From Micromonospora globbae (GTDB lineage: Bacteria > Actinomycetota > Actinomycetes > Mycobacteriales > Micromonosporaceae): a stretch of DNA of 64,000 nt. The notes under the pieces were generated by a model that worked only from the letters and a program-made list of their open reading frames with translations, made no database searches and was not told the origin of the DNA. Location of the stretch: contig NZ_RAQQ01000003.1 in assembly GCF_003610785.1 (NCBI RefSeq), positions 310,001 through 374,000 of the forward strand. Reading direction: 5' to 3'. Position 1 is the stretch's first letter; each line of letters opens with the position of its first letter. Both the position numbers and the translations under genes were made by a program. Positions 1 through 10,522 of this stretch are shown here, piece after piece.

Positions 1-138
1 CACACGTGCGCCGCGGGCGGCCGTGTGGCCGCGCGTCGTGTTGTCCGAGGCGCGCCGGGCCGTGCGTACCCTCCCGGCTGGCCCGGATCGCGCGCGGGGC
101 GCGGCGTACGGCCGGTTCCCGGCGGGGGTGGCCGCGGC

Positions 139-996
139 CTACAGGTCGTGGCGGGCGGCCCACACCCGGGCGGAGACGTCGGCGATCAACTGGCAGGCGT
201 CGTCGTCGGCGTCCCCGCTCGGACCCCCGTCGGCGAGGTCGGTGGTGGTGCAGACGACGATCGCGTACGGGGGCGCGTCGTCGGGGAACACCACCCCGGC
301 GCCGTGGCGGACCCCGCGCACCCAGCCGTTCTTGTGGGCGATGCGGGTGCCCGGAGGCAGGCCGGCGGCGAGGTCCTCCCGGTGCTCCTGCGCGACGAGC
401 ACATCCAGCATCTCGGCGCACGCGGCCGGCGAGGCGAGCGCACCGGCGCGCTCCGCGCCGGTGGCGAGGGCGCCGAGCAGGGCGGCCAGGTCGGCGGCGG
501 TGACCAGGTTCGTGATGCCGTCGTCGCGGGCGGCGAAGTCCTCGATGCCGCGGCCGGTGACGCTGTGCCGGGCGCCGACGAGCCGCCAGACGTCGGCGAC
601 CGCGGGCAGGCCGACGTGGCCGATGACGAGGTTGGTGGCGAGGTTGCTGGACCGGACGATCATCCGGTGGGCCAGCCAGCGCAGCGGCGCGCTTCCGCCG
701 AGCCGCTCCCAGACGGCGTCGTCGTTGTCGTAGTGCCGGGCGCAGGAGAAGCGGGGCGCCCCCGGCAGCGCCGAGTCGAACTCGTTGACCACGGGCACCG
801 GGGCGCCCAGGTCGAGGGCGCCCGCCTCGGCGGCCCGGTGCAGCGCGACGAGCACCGCCACCTTCATGGTGCTGGCCGCGTAGTGGGTGGCGTCCGCCGC
901 GCGCGTCCAGGCCGGCGGGGCGTCGAGCCGCCCCACGTGCGCCGAGACGGTGCCGGGCACCCGCGCCAGCCGGTCGTCGAGATCGTCCCACGTCAT
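139..996 (-). CDS. Class A beta-lactamase-like serine hydrolase
   Basis: This 285-residue protein carries the three landmarks of penicillin-recognising serine hydrolases in order: STMK at 42-45 (the SxxK motif, so Ser42 is the likely nucleophile), SSN at 116-118 (the SxN/SDN motif) and HKNG at 221-224 in the place of KTG. The N-terminus starts directly with the fold and has no signal peptide, unlike exported beta-lactamases, so a cytoplasmic esterase- or peptidase-type role is as likely as antibiotic hydrolysis. It is divergent from the methyltransferase at 1069. A TACGGT -10 box lies 7 nt before the start codon, which implies a leaderless mRNA. The motifs are seen; the substrate is unknown. 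Confidence 0.8.
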   Translation of the reverse strand: MTWDDLDDRLARVPGTVSAHVGRLDAPPAWTRAADATHYAASTMKVAVLVALHRAAEAGALDLGAPVPVVNEFDSALPGAPRFSCARHYDNDDAVWERLGGSAPLRWLAHRMIVRSSNLATNLVIGHVGLPAVADVWRLVGARHSVTGRGIEDFAARDDGITNLVTAADLAALLGALATGAERAGALASPAACAEMLDVLVAQEHREDLAAGLPPGTRIAHKNGWVRGVRHGAGVVFPDDAPPYAIVVCTTTDLADGGPSGDADDDACQLIADVSARVWAARHDL

Positions 997-1003
997 GCCG
1001 GTG

Positions 1004-1062
1004 ACCGTAGCGGATCATGGCGGGGCGCGGGGCTGCGGGCACGGCCGCCGCGGGTCTAGCGT
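1004..1062. promoter_or_regulatory. Divergent pair of -10 boxes (beta-lactamase-like gene / methyltransferase)
   Basis: On the minus strand TACGGT (1009-1004) ends 7 nt before the start at 996. On the plus strand TAGCGT (1057-1062) ends 6 nt before the start at 1069. Both spacings place transcription initiation at or beside the first codon. No convincing -35 was found for either. Confidence 0.5.
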
Positions 1063-1068
1063 GCGGGA

Positions 1069-1737
1069 ATGACAACCGCCGCGTACGACGCCATCGCCGA
1101 CTGGTACGAGGAGTACGCCTCCGACACGGCGTCCGGATACATGGACCGGGTGCGGGACGTCCTGGCCCGGCTGCTGGGCACCGGCCCGGGGCGCTGCCTC
1201 GACGTGTGCTGCGGCACCGGCGCGCACTCCGCCGAGCTACGCCGGCTGGGCTGGGACCCGGTGGGCGTCGACCTGTCGTCGGGGCAGCTGCGGCACGCGC
1301 GCGTACGGCTGCCGGTGGCCCGGGCCGACGCGACGGCCCTGCCGGTGCGCGACGCCGCCGTGCCGGCCGTGGTGTGCGTGCTCGCCCACACCGACATGCC
1401 GGACTACCCGGCGACCATCGCCGAGGCGGCCCGGGTGCTGGCGCCGGGCGGCCGGTTCGTGCACGTCGGCGTGCACCCCTGCTTCTGCGGCGCGTTCGCC
1501 GACCGGTCCGACCCGGAGCGGATCGTGGTCGACGGCGGGTACGCGGAGCGGGAGCACACCTTCCGGAGCTGGAACTCCACAGGGGTGCGGGCCCGGGTGG
1601 GCGCCTGGCACCTGCCCCTCGGCGGGTTGCTCACCGCCGTCGCGGACGCCGGCCTGGTGCTCACCGGTGTCGAGGAGTCCGGCCCCGGCCCGATCCCCGA
1701 CGTGTTCGCCCTCCAGGCCACCAAACCAACCCCCTGA
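1069..1737 (+). CDS. Class I SAM-dependent methyltransferase
   Basis: This 222-residue protein has a Rossmann-type SAM site. Motif I reads LDVCCGTGAH at 44-53, an acidic GVDLS at 66-70 follows (ribose-binding end of strand 2), ADATALPV at 86-93 comes next, and ARVLAPGGRF at 121-130 is the usual post-motif III turn of the Methyltransf_11 group. The C-terminal third holds two Cys (HPCFC, around 135-140) and probably forms the substrate lid. The substrate cannot be read from sequence. The start is chosen because a TAGCGT -10 box lies 6 nt upstream, with no Shine-Dalgarno sequence. It is convergent with typA. Confidence 0.85.
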   Translation: MTTAAYDAIADWYEEYASDTASGYMDRVRDVLARLLGTGPGRCLDVCCGTGAHSAELRRLGWDPVGVDLSSGQLRHARVRLPVARADATALPVRDAAVPAVVCVLAHTDMPDYPATIAEAARVLAPGGRFVHVGVHPCFCGAFADRSDPERIVVDGGYAEREHTFRSWNSTGVRARVGAWHLPLGGLLTAVADAGLVLTGVEESGPGPIPDVFALQATKPTP

Positions 1738-1839
1738 CGCCCAGCCCCCGGCCCTCCCGTCCCCGGCCCCCCGTCCCCCCGTCCCCCGGCCCCCCGTCCC
1801 CCTGGCTCCCCGCCCGGCCCTCCGGCTCCCTCAGCCCCG

Positions 1840-1904
1840 CCGGTGATCATGACGTTAGCGGGCGAGTTGATCTCCAAAACGCCCGCCAACGTCATGATCA
1901 CCGG
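1840..1904. repeat. Long palindrome between convergent genes (GATCATGA family)
   Basis: Two 25-nt arms (1840-1864 and 1880-1904) are complementary except for one position that can form G-U, around a 15-nt loop. The arm contains GATCATGACGTTA. A second palindrome with GATCATGAGGTTA lies at 60310-60376, also between convergent genes. It may act as a bidirectional terminator and as a dispersed element. There is no U-tract. Confidence 0.75.
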
Positions 1905-1970
1905 GGCCGAAGGAGGGCGCGGGGCCGAAGGAGGGCGCGGGGCCGAGGGGGGCGCGGGGCCGAAGGAGGC
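1903..1970. repeat. Tandem 17-18 bp GC-rich repeats
   Basis: Three units of GGGGCCGAAGGAGGGCGC, the third slightly altered, plus a partial fourth follow the palindrome without a gap. The region 1740-1835 before the palindrome is C-rich low-complexity sequence. No gene is seen in 1738-2039. Confidence 0.7.
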
Positions 1971-1988
1971 GGCGCCGGGCGGGACGGT

Positions 1989-2023
1989 GGAGCCCGGGCC
2001 GCCCGAAGGGCGACCCGGGCTCC
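1989..2023. terminator. Probable typA terminator hairpin
   Basis: GGAGCCCGGG (1989-1998) pairs perfectly with CCCGGGCTCC (2014-2023). A nested CGCCC/GGGCG stem lies inside. It sits 16 nt beyond the typA stop codon on the minus strand and has no U-tract, as is common in high-GC actinobacteria. Confidence 0.6.
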
Positions 2024-2039
2024 GCGGGGCTGGGGAGGC

Positions 2040-3917
<1,878 letters not shown>

Positions 3918-4045
3918 ACTCTCCTGTCCGCGGTCGCCGGGCACGCCTCGGGGTGAACCCCCGGATGTGCCCGGATCTCTGGTGAAACTCCTGTCCCAGC
4001 CGCTGCGGCGGCTGGCATGCTGACCCTCGTGTTCATGGGGGCCGA

Positions 4046-5452
4046 GTGCACGACCTGCTGACCGTCCTGCAGGGTCTGCCGCCCCTGCTCATCTACCTGG
4101 TCGCCGCGCTGATCGTCGCGGGGGAGACCGCCGTGATCTTCGGTCTGGTGGTGCCGGGAGAGGCGACCCTGCTGCTGGTCGGCTTCCTAGCGTACGCGGG
4201 GACGCTGCGGCTCGCGCCGGCGCTGCTCGTGATGATCGTCGCGGCGGTGATCGGGGACACACTGGCGTTCCGGGCCGGCCGCCGGTACGGGCCGCGGCTG
4301 CGGGCCAGCGGGCTGGGCACGCGGGTCGGGCCGGAACGCTGGCAGCGGGCGGACGGGCTGCTCAACCGGCTCGGCGGCCGGGGGGTCTTCGCGGCCCGCT
4401 GGATCGCCTTCGTCCGGACGCTCGTGCCCCGGCTGGCGGGCGCCGCCGGGATGCCGTACCGGCGGTTCGCCCCGTGGAACCTGGCCGGTGTCGTGGGCTG
4501 GGTGGGCGGCTCGGTGCTGGCCGGATACCTGGCCGGCGAGTCGTACGAGACGGTGTCCCGGCTGCTGGGGCGGGCCACCGGCGCGGCACTGGTGCTGCTG
4601 GCCGCGCTCGCGGCCGTGGTGCTGGCCGGCCGCTGGCTGGGGCGCAACCCCGACCCGGTCCGGGCGCTGCTGTCCCGGGCCACCGCCCTGCCGCCGGTGC
4701 GGTGGCTCGCCGGCCGGTACGGGGTGCTCTTCTTCCTGCTCGCCATGCGCATCGGCCCCGGCTGGACGCTGCTGCTCAACCTGGTGACCGGCCTGCTGCT
4801 GCTCTTCGCCGCCGGTCTCGCCTTCACCGCGCTGCTGCAGTACGTGGTGCGCAACAGCGGGTTGTCCCTGGTCGACGACGCGATCGCGGGGTGGTTCGCC
4901 GACCGGCGTACCCCCGACGCGGTCGACGCGGTGCACGCGACCGTGTCCGTGCTGCGCGGCCCGGTGCTGATCGCGCTGGTCGCCGTGGTGGCCGCCGTCC
5001 TGGCCTGGCGGCGGCGGTCGTGGCGGGCCGACCTGCTCGGCCTCGTCGGCACGGTGGGCGCGTTCGTCCCGCTCGTGGTGCTGGCCGTCGCCGCCGGCCT
5101 GGCCGGCGGCGACGGGGCCGGACCGGGGGTCGGCTTCCCGACCCAGACCGCCGTGGTGACGGCGAGCCTCTGCACGCTGGCCTGGCTGCTGTCCCGGGGG
5201 GCCCGCTGGCCGGTGGCGGTGGCCGCCTGGACGGGTGCCGCCGCCGGGGTGGTGTACCTGGCCGGGGCCCGTCTCTACCTGGGCCTCAGCACGGCGAGCG
5301 GCGCCGTCGCCGGAATCCTGCTCGGGGTGCTGTGGACGGCGGTGTTCATGGTCGCCTGGGCCACCCGCGACCGGGCGGTCGGCGGGACGGGGCGGTCGAC
5401 GTCCGCGCCGGACCGCCCCGAGGGGCAACGGCACCCGGTCGAACCCTGTTAG
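4046..5452 (+). CDS. DedA-family membrane protein fused to a degenerate PAP2-like domain
   Basis: This is a two-part membrane protein of 468 residues. Residues 1-200 are a DedA/VTT domain: hydrophobic start, E27 in [10 protein letters not shown], the [11 protein letters not shown] loop, and [16 protein letters not shown], the conserved basic loop of this undecaprenyl-phosphate/lipid translocase family. Residues 220-440 form a second multi-span domain laid out like a PAP2 (lipid phosphatase) domain. Its catalytic motifs look lost: PSGH reads PTQT (365-368), and in the SRx5Hx3D position the sequence is AR...S...G (408-419), without the His and Asp. The C-terminus is a disordered polar tail. The start is GTG. 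A lipid transport role for the first half is family inference; the second half is probably not an active phosphatase. Confidence 0.8.
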   Translation: MHDLLTVLQGLPPLLIYLVAALIVAGETAVIFGLVVPGEATLLLVGFLAYAGTLRLAPALLVMIVAAVIGDTLAFRAGRRYGPRLRASGLGTRVGPERWQRADGLLNRLGGRGVFAARWIAFVRTLVPRLAGAAGMPYRRFAPWNLAGVVGWVGGSVLAGYLAGESYETVSRLLGRATGAALVLLAALAAVVLAGRWLGRNPDPVRALLSRATALPPVRWLAGRYGVLFFLLAMRIGPGWTLLLNLVTGLLLLFAAGLAFTALLQYVVRNSGLSLVDDAIAGWFADRRTPDAVDAVHATVSVLRGPVLIALVAVVAAVLAWRRRSWRADLLGLVGTVGAFVPLVVLAVAAGLAGGDGAGPGVGFPTQTAVVTASLCTLAWLLSRGARWPVAVAAWTGAAAGVVYLAGARLYLGLSTASGAVAGILLGVLWTAVFMVAWATRDRAVGGTGRSTSAPDRPEGQRHPVEPC

Positions 5453-5488
5453 GGTGCGGCGACGTCAACGGGGGGAAGGGGCGCCGGC

Positions 5489-6367
5489 ATGCGTCGTCGG
5501 GCGGTGCGGACAGGCGCGGCGGTGATCGCCGGGCTGCTGCTGGTCACGGCGGGGGGATGCGCCGACGAGGGTGCCCGGCCCCAGGAGCTGCCGGTGGCGG
5601 CGGACGTTCCCGTGGTGGTGTCCGGGGAGGCCTCGGCCGAGCCGGCGGAGCTGGCCGCGCCATCCGTCCCGGCCGAGGAGGGGATGGGCACTGCGCCGAC
5701 CCGCTCGCCCAGCGCCTCACCGAAGCCGAAGCCGAAGCCGAAGCGCACGGCGGGACCGCGCCCCACGCCGAAGCCGCCGACCGAGACGCAGGTCCCGCCT
5801 CCGCCGCCCAGGCCCGCGCCGACCGGATGCAAGCCCACCTACCAGGGTGACGAGGCGAGCCGGTCGCAGGTCAAGGCGGCCCTGTCCGACGCGGCGGCGC
5901 GGCAGTACTGGCCGGTCTCGGCGCCGGAGATCAAGATCCCGCTGAACCTGCTGAAGGCGACCGCCTGGCAGGAGAGCGGCTGGCAGTCCCACATCGTCGC
6001 GTGCGACGGCGGCGTCGGGTTGATGCAGGTTATGCCGGCGACCGCGGAGTGGATGAACCAGCGGTTCGAGCAGAGCTACGACATCGACGACTACCGCGAC
6101 AACGCCTACCTGGGTGGCACCTACCTGGCCTGGCTCACGAAGTACATCGGCGACATGTACTTCGACGCCAACGAGAATCCCTACGACCTGAGCGCCGACC
6201 TGTGCACGAGCGAGCTGAACTCGTGCCTGTTGAACGCGGTCATCGCGGCGTACAACTACGGCCACGGCGCGGTGGCCCGCGAGGGCGAGCCGTTGACCAT
6301 CCCCAACCCGCAGTACGTGCGCAACGTGCGGGCCCTCATGACCGAGTGCGTCTGCCTGGACTACTGA
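5489..6367 (+). CDS. Secreted lipoprotein lytic transglycosylase (SLT/lysozyme-like)
   Basis: This 292-residue protein has an N-terminal signal with basic MRRR, a hydrophobic stretch at 9-20 and a lipobox-like AGGC ending at Cys24, so it is probably membrane-anchored. A Pro/Lys/Ala-rich linker (about 35-115) spans the wall. The C-terminal lysozyme-like domain has TAWQESGW with the likely catalytic Glu162, GGVGLMQVMPAT and AYNYGHGAV, all transglycosylase SLT motifs. It cleaves peptidoglycan between MurNAc and GlcNAc. GGGGGGAAGG is upstream of the ATG. It follows the DedA-PAP2 gene by 36 nt, and its 3' end overlaps the convergent MMPL gene by 7 nt. Confidence 0.88.
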   Translation: MRRRAVRTGAAVIAGLLLVTAGGCADEGARPQELPVAADVPVVVSGEASAEPAELAAPSVPAEEGMGTAPTRSPSASPKPKPKPKRTAGPRPTPKPPTETQVPPPPPRPAPTGCKPTYQGDEASRSQVKAALSDAAARQYWPVSAPEIKIPLNLLKATAWQESGWQSHIVACDGGVGLMQVMPATAEWMNQRFEQSYDIDDYRDNAYLGGTYLAWLTKYIGDMYFDANENPYDLSADLCTSELNSCLLNAVIAAYNYGHGAVAREGEPLTIPNPQYVRNVRALMTECVCLDY

Positions 6368-8553
6368 CCCGCGGGGGCGCCCTCGCGGGCCGGCGTCGCG
6401 CCGTCCGGCGGGCCGGACCCCGCGCCGTCCGGTGGGCTGGACCCCGCGCCGTCCGGCGGGTCGGACCCCGCGCCGGACGGCGCCGGATCGGCCTGCCGGG
6501 CGAGCGCGCCGGGCCACCAGAACCACCGGCCCAGCAGCAGCACGATGGCCGGCACCAGGAGCGTGCGCACCAGCAGCGTGTCCAGCAGGACGCCCAGGCC
6601 GACGATGATGCCGATCTCGGTGAGGGTGACCAGCGGCAGCACCCCGAGCACCGCGAACACGGCGGCCAGGAGGACGCCCGCGCTGGTGATCACACCGCCG
6701 GTGACGGCCAGGGAGGTGAGGATGCCCTGCCGGGTGCCCGCGCCGGCGGCCTCCTCCCGGGCGCGGGCGGCGAGGAAGATGTTGTAGTCCACGCCGAGCG
6801 CCACCAGGAACAGCAACGACAGCAGCGGCACGCTGGTGTCCAGCGCCGGGTAGCCCAGGACGTGGGTGAAGAGGAGGACGCTCGCCCCGAGCGCCGCGAA
6901 GAAGGTGCCCACCACGGTGGCGACGAGCAGCAGCGGCGCCACGAGGGAGCGCAGCAGCACCGTCAGCACGAGCAGCACCACGGCGAGGATCAGGGGTACG
7001 ACCACCCTCAGGTCGCGTACGGCCGCGTCCCGGGTGTCCAGGTTGGCGGCCACCGTGCCGCCGACCCTGGCGTCGGCCCCGGGCACGGCGTGCACCCGGT
7101 CGCGCAGCTCACGGATGGTGTCGTAGCTGGCCGCGCTGTCCGGCTCGGCGGCGAGCACCACGTCCACACCGACGAGGTCGGCGGTGCGGCCGGAGGGCCG
7201 GGCGCTGGCGACGCCCGGGGTTCCGGTGATCGCCGACAGCAGCGGCTCCTCGGCGGCGGCCCGCCCGACGACCACCGTCGGGTCGGCGGCGCCGGCCGGG
7301 AAGTGGCGGCTCAGCGTACGCAGGCCGTCGATCGACTCGGCCTGCACCCGGAACTGCTCGGTCTTGCTGAGTCCCAGTCGCGCCCCGGCGAGCCCACTGC
7401 TGAGGACGACCAGCAGGATCAGCACACCGGCGAGGACCGCCCGGGGCCGGCGCGCGACCACGGCACCGACCTTCGCCCAGCCGCCGGCGCGGGTCGGCTC
7501 GGGCTGGCCGGGCCGGGGCACGAACGGCCAGAACAGGCCCCGCCCGCACACCGCGAGCGCGGCGGGGAGGACGACGAGGCCGTACAGCGCGGCCGTGGTG
7601 ATGCCGACCGCGCCCGCGACCCCGATCGCCCGGTCGTTGCGCAGCACCGCGACGGTCAGCGTCAGCAGGCTCAGCACCACCGTCGTGGCGCTCGCGGCGA
7701 CCGCCGGACCGGCGGAGGTCAGCGCCCGGCGCAGCGCCTCGCGCCGGTCGGGGCGGCGGCGCAGCTCCTCGCGGTACCGGGCGATGAGCAGCAGCGCGTA
7801 GTTGGTGCCGGCGCCGAAGACGAGCACGTCGACGATGCCGGTGGTGGAGGGGTCGATGGGCAGGTCGACGGCGCGACTGAGCACGGCGATCAGCCCGTTG
7901 GCCGTGACGTCCGCGGCGCCGACCACGGCCAGCGGCACGAGCCAGAGCCAGGGGCTGCGGTAGGTGACGATCAGCAGCCCGGCCACCACGGCGACGGTCA
8001 CCAGCAGCAGCGTGAGGTTCGCGCCGTCGAACGAGGAGGCCACGTCGGCGCGGAAGCCGGCGCCGCCGCTGACCTGGGCGGTCAGCCCGGACGGGAGCCC
8101 CTCGCGGGCGGCGTCACGCAGCCGGTCGACGGCGTCGGTGACCTCGTCGGGTGACGCGTCGGCCGGCAACGGTACGGCGAGCAGCGCCGCGGACCGGTCG
8201 GGGGAGAGGACCGGCGGGGAGATCGGCCCGGTGGCGACCGGCGCGAACGCGCGGACGTGGACCCCGATCGCCGCCTCGTCGCCGGCGTCGAGCGGGGCGC
8301 CGTCCCGGGAGTAGACGACCAGGGCCGGGTTGACCCGCCCGCCGGGCAGCTGGCGGGCGAGCGCGGCGGCCTCGACCGACTCGGTGCTCGCCGGCAACGC
8401 CCCGGTCGGGTCGTTGCTCGTGCGCGCCTCGCCGCCGAGCGAGACGACGGCGCCGGAGAGGGCCAGGGCGACCAGCAGGACGAGCCAGGCACTCCACCGG
8501 CCGGTGACCGCCGCGGAGAACCGGCGGCCGGCCGCGCGCAGAGGCTCCATCAT
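6361..8553 (-). CDS. MMPL/RND-family exporter
   Basis: This 730-residue inner-membrane transporter of the MMPL (RND) family has the typical duplicated plan: one N-terminal helix (about 15-35), a large outer loop (about 40-180), a block of five or six helices (180-340), a second helix at about 370-395, a second large loop, and a final helix block (510-690). The GVDYNIFL motif late in the protein matches the conserved proton-relay GxDY of the family. It exports lipids, siderophores or drugs by proton motive force; the cargo is unknown. The last 45 residues are a low-complexity tail with three PPDGAGS-type repeats. A MarR gene is divergent from it, and an operator overlaps its promoter, so ligand-controlled derepression is likely. 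Confidence 0.92.
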   Translation of the reverse strand: MMEPLRAAGRRFSAAVTGRWSAWLVLLVALALSGAVVSLGGEARTSNDPTGALPASTESVEAAALARQLPGGRVNPALVVYSRDGAPLDAGDEAAIGVHVRAFAPVATGPISPPVLSPDRSAALLAVPLPADASPDEVTDAVDRLRDAAREGLPSGLTAQVSGGAGFRADVASSFDGANLTLLLVTVAVVAGLLIVTYRSPWLWLVPLAVVGAADVTANGLIAVLSRAVDLPIDPSTTGIVDVLVFGAGTNYALLLIARYREELRRRPDRREALRRALTSAGPAVAASATTVVLSLLTLTVAVLRNDRAIGVAGAVGITTAALYGLVVLPAALAVCGRGLFWPFVPRPGQPEPTRAGGWAKVGAVVARRPRAVLAGVLILLVVLSSGLAGARLGLSKTEQFRVQAESIDGLRTLSRHFPAGAADPTVVVGRAAAEEPLLSAITGTPGVASARPSGRTADLVGVDVVLAAEPDSAASYDTIRELRDRVHAVPGADARVGGTVAANLDTRDAAVRDLRVVVPLILAVVLLVLTVLLRSLVAPLLLVATVVGTFFAALGASVLLFTHVLGYPALDTSVPLLSLLFLVALGVDYNIFLAARAREEAAGAGTRQGILTSLAVTGGVITSAGVLLAAVFAVLGVLPLVTLTEIGIIVGLGVLLDTLLVRTLLVPAIVLLLGRWFWWPGALARQADPAPSGAGSDPPDGAGSSPPDGAGSGPPDGATPAREGAPAGQ

Positions 8554-8571
8554 TTCTCCCGCCCATCAAGT

Positions 8572-8588
8572 ATCTCGATGGTCGAGAT
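8572..8588. promoter_or_regulatory. MarR-type operator palindrome
   Basis: ATCTCGA (8572-8578) and TCGAGAT (8582-8588) form a perfect 7-bp inverted repeat with a 3-nt spacer. The site lies between the divergent MMPL and MarR genes, and its right half overlaps the MMPL -10 box. This size and symmetry fit a MarR dimer site. Confidence 0.75.
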
Positions 8589-8613
8589 TATCGGCACGTG
8601 AACTATGCTGCAA
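8585..8613 (-). promoter_or_regulatory. MMPL gene promoter
   Basis: On the minus strand TTGCAG (8613-8608) and TAATCT (8590-8585) are separated by exactly 17 nt. This is one of the best sigma-70-like promoters in the window. A bound repressor at 8572-8588 would block it. TATGCT at 8604-8609 may be the -10 box of the divergent MarR gene. Confidence 0.65.
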
Positions 8614-8643
8614 ACCGAACGAGCGACGGGGGTGACACGGTAG

Positions 8644-9171
8644 GTGACGGCGCACGGCATGTACCGGCCGCGCGACACCCCGCGCGAGCGCCTGGTCGCC
8701 GACATCATCGGCGACCTGCGGCGTTACTCGACGGACGCGCACCACATCGGGCACGCCTTCGCCGCCCTGCACGGCCTCAACGCCACCGATCTGCAGGCGC
8801 TGGTCGCGGTGATGGACGCCGAACTCGTCGGCGACCCGATCACACCCGGCCGGCTCGGGGAGCACCTGAACCTCTCCTCGGGCTCCGTCACGGCACTGGT
8901 CGACCGGCTGGAACGCGCCGGCCACCTCCGCCGGGACCGGGACGCCACCGACCGGCGCAAGGTCCTGCTGCGGTACGCCGACCCGGGCGCCGCGCTCGCC
9001 ATGGCGTTCTTCCAGCCGTTGGGCCGGCGTACGGACGCCGTCACGGCGGCCTTCAGCGACGACGAGCTGCGGGTGGTGCACCGGTTCCTGCGCGCGATGG
9101 TCGAGTCGATGCGGGAGCACCGCGACGAGATGCGGGCCCGGCGCGTCGATCCCTCCCGCCGCCCGTCCTGA
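8644..9171 (+). CDS. MarR-family transcriptional regulator
   Basis: This 175-residue winged-helix regulator has a DNA-recognition region LGEHLNLSSGSVTALVDRLE (about 78-97), followed by the wing HLRRDRDATDRRKVLLR, the DRR signature of MarR proteins. It is transcribed divergently from the MMPL exporter, with a palindromic operator between them, so it most likely represses the exporter and itself until a ligand binds. The start is GTG at 8644 (Val-Thr-Ala-His); an internal ATG follows five codons later. The stop codon lies inside the first unit of a 16-bp tandem repeat. Confidence 0.88.
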   Translation: MTAHGMYRPRDTPRERLVADIIGDLRRYSTDAHHIGHAFAALHGLNATDLQALVAVMDAELVGDPITPGRLGEHLNLSSGSVTALVDRLERAGHLRRDRDATDRRKVLLRYADPGAALAMAFFQPLGRRTDAVTAAFSDDELRVVHRFLRAMVESMREHRDEMRARRVDPSRRPS

Positions 9172-9235
9172 CCGGCGTCCGTCCTGACCGGCGTCCGTCC
9201 CGACCGCGGCCCGTCCGGACCGGCGTCCGTCCCGG
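9165..9235. repeat. 16-bp tandem repeat that re-copies the marR stop codon
   Basis: Units GTCCTGACCGGCGTCC at 9165 and 9181 are identical, followed by two diverged units (9197, 9213) and a partial fifth. The gene's own TGA (9169-9171) is in unit 1 and is repeated in unit 2. Comparable arrays follow uvrA (20071) and the LysE-type gene (52639). Confidence 0.8.
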
Positions 9236-9526
9236 TTGGACGGCCGCCCCGCCACAGTGGACATCCCGCGCGCCGCTTCACGGTGAGTGACGGACTTCGG
9301 GTGCGCCACCGCGTGCGGCGGTGTGTCGCGCCGTGTCCGCAGTGGCGGGTTGGCGCCGTCCAACGTGAACGTGAAACGCTCTGACCTGGGCGTTTGCCTG
9401 ATGGCCGGGCTATGGTTGGGGCAACGCCCGGCGCCGTGCGGTAACCGGCCGGGCACGCGCACCGCCTCGCCCGATGACGCGACGTAACGCTGCGCCCGGC
9501 CCCCGGCCGACTGGAAGGGGGAACTG
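9236..9526. other. Intergenic stretch before the possible cell-wall peptidase
   Basis: With the repeat above it, this makes about 355 nt without a gene I can support. A 66-codon open frame at 9287-9487 has unusual Cys/Gly-rich content, no ribosome-binding site and no recognisable domain, so I do not call it. TATGGT at 9411-9416 could be a -10 box for the gene at 9527. GAAGGGGGAACTG just before 9527 is a good ribosome-binding site. Confidence 0.4.
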
Positions 9527-10462
9527 ATGACCCGGGCTCCGGCGAACCTGATGGCCGTACGCAGCCTACTGCTCACCCACCTGAACATCGACAAGGACAG
9601 GACCCGTGACGCGGACCTGGAGCCCGCCGAGGTCGGGATCGTCGGCGACCCGAACCACCGCGGCGGCTACCACTGCGGGTCCGACCGGGTGGTCGCCAAC
9701 GACTACTCGGTCGTCGAGTCGCCTCGCGACCGGGCGGGGCTGACCCTGGACGCGGCCGCGCTCGACGTCGGCCAGTTCCGGGTCACCTCGGCCGGGCGTA
9801 CGCACGACCTGCGCAGCTTCTCCGTCTGGTGCGTGGGGCAGTGCGCCGCGAACGCCCCGGACACCCGGGACATCCGGGAGATCATCTACAGCCCGGACGG
9901 CCGGACGGTCCGGCGGTGGGACCGGCTGCGCCGGCGCAGCAGCGGCGACGACTCGCACCTGTGGCACACCCACTTCAGTTTCTTCCGCGACGCGATCAAG
10001 GCGGGCCGGGACCAGACCCCGCTGTTCCGCCGGTACCTGACCACCATTGGACTCCTGGAGGACGACATGGCCCTCACCGAGGCGCAAGCGCGGCAGCTCG
10101 CCGATCTGCACCGAATGGTCAACAAGTTGCTCAAGGCCAGCCTGGTCCCCGGCCCGGAAGGCCAACCGGACAACGCCGCGACGTGGTGGCTGCGCTCCAT
10201 CGCGGATCGGGACGACCCTCTGCTGCGCAAGTACTTCCCCGACTGGCCGGCGATGGCCGGGCCCGGCCTGGCCCAGCTGGGGGCGCAACTGGCCGCGCTG
10301 CAGACCGTCCTGAGCCAGTTCGCCGGACGCGACTTCACGGACGAACCCGCGATCGTGGAGGGCGTGCTGGCCTCGCTGACGCCGGAGAAGATCGCCGAGG
10401 CGATCCCCCCGACCATGGCGCAACAGGTCGCGGAGGAACTCGCCCGCCGGCTGGCCGCCTGA
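9527..10462 (+). CDS. Unknown protein; possible M15-like cell-wall peptidase/endolysin
   Basis: I do not recognise this 311-residue protein with certainty. The N-terminal 160 residues contain HRGGYHCG (44-51), AALDVG (Asp80) and HLWHTHFSFF (144-153, an HxH pair). His, Asp and HxH in this order and spacing resemble the zinc site of M15 (VanY/L,D-endopeptidase-like) enzymes and of related actinophage lysins. Residues 175-311 form an Ala/Leu-rich, mostly helical C-terminal part (QLGAQLAALQTVL and later), unlike a standard wall-binding repeat. No signal peptide is present, so it would need a holin-like or other export route. The start is supported by a strong ribosome-binding site. It may be a domesticated phage gene; no other phage gene is nearby. 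Confidence 0.45.
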   Translation: MTRAPANLMAVRSLLLTHLNIDKDRTRDADLEPAEVGIVGDPNHRGGYHCGSDRVVANDYSVVESPRDRAGLTLDAAALDVGQFRVTSAGRTHDLRSFSVWCVGQCAANAPDTRDIREIIYSPDGRTVRRWDRLRRRSSGDDSHLWHTHFSFFRDAIKAGRDQTPLFRRYLTTIGLLEDDMALTEAQARQLADLHRMVNKLLKASLVPGPEGQPDNAATWWLRSIADRDDPLLRKYFPDWPAMAGPGLAQLGAQLAALQTVLSQFAGRDFTDEPAIVEGVLASLTPEKIAEAIPPTMAQQVAEELARRLAA

Positions 10463-10522
10463 GGCGCGGCGGGCCGCCCCGGCCCCCGGGGTGGCCCGCC
10501 CGCCGATCGGCAACGACTATTC

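Noticed and set aside
1..138. Possible end of a gene at the left window edge
   Set aside because: All plus-strand frames are open but show no recognisable domain or codon signature; too short to decide.
9287..9487. 66-codon plus-strand frame after the marR repeats
   Set aside because: No ribosome-binding site, odd composition, no recognisable homology.
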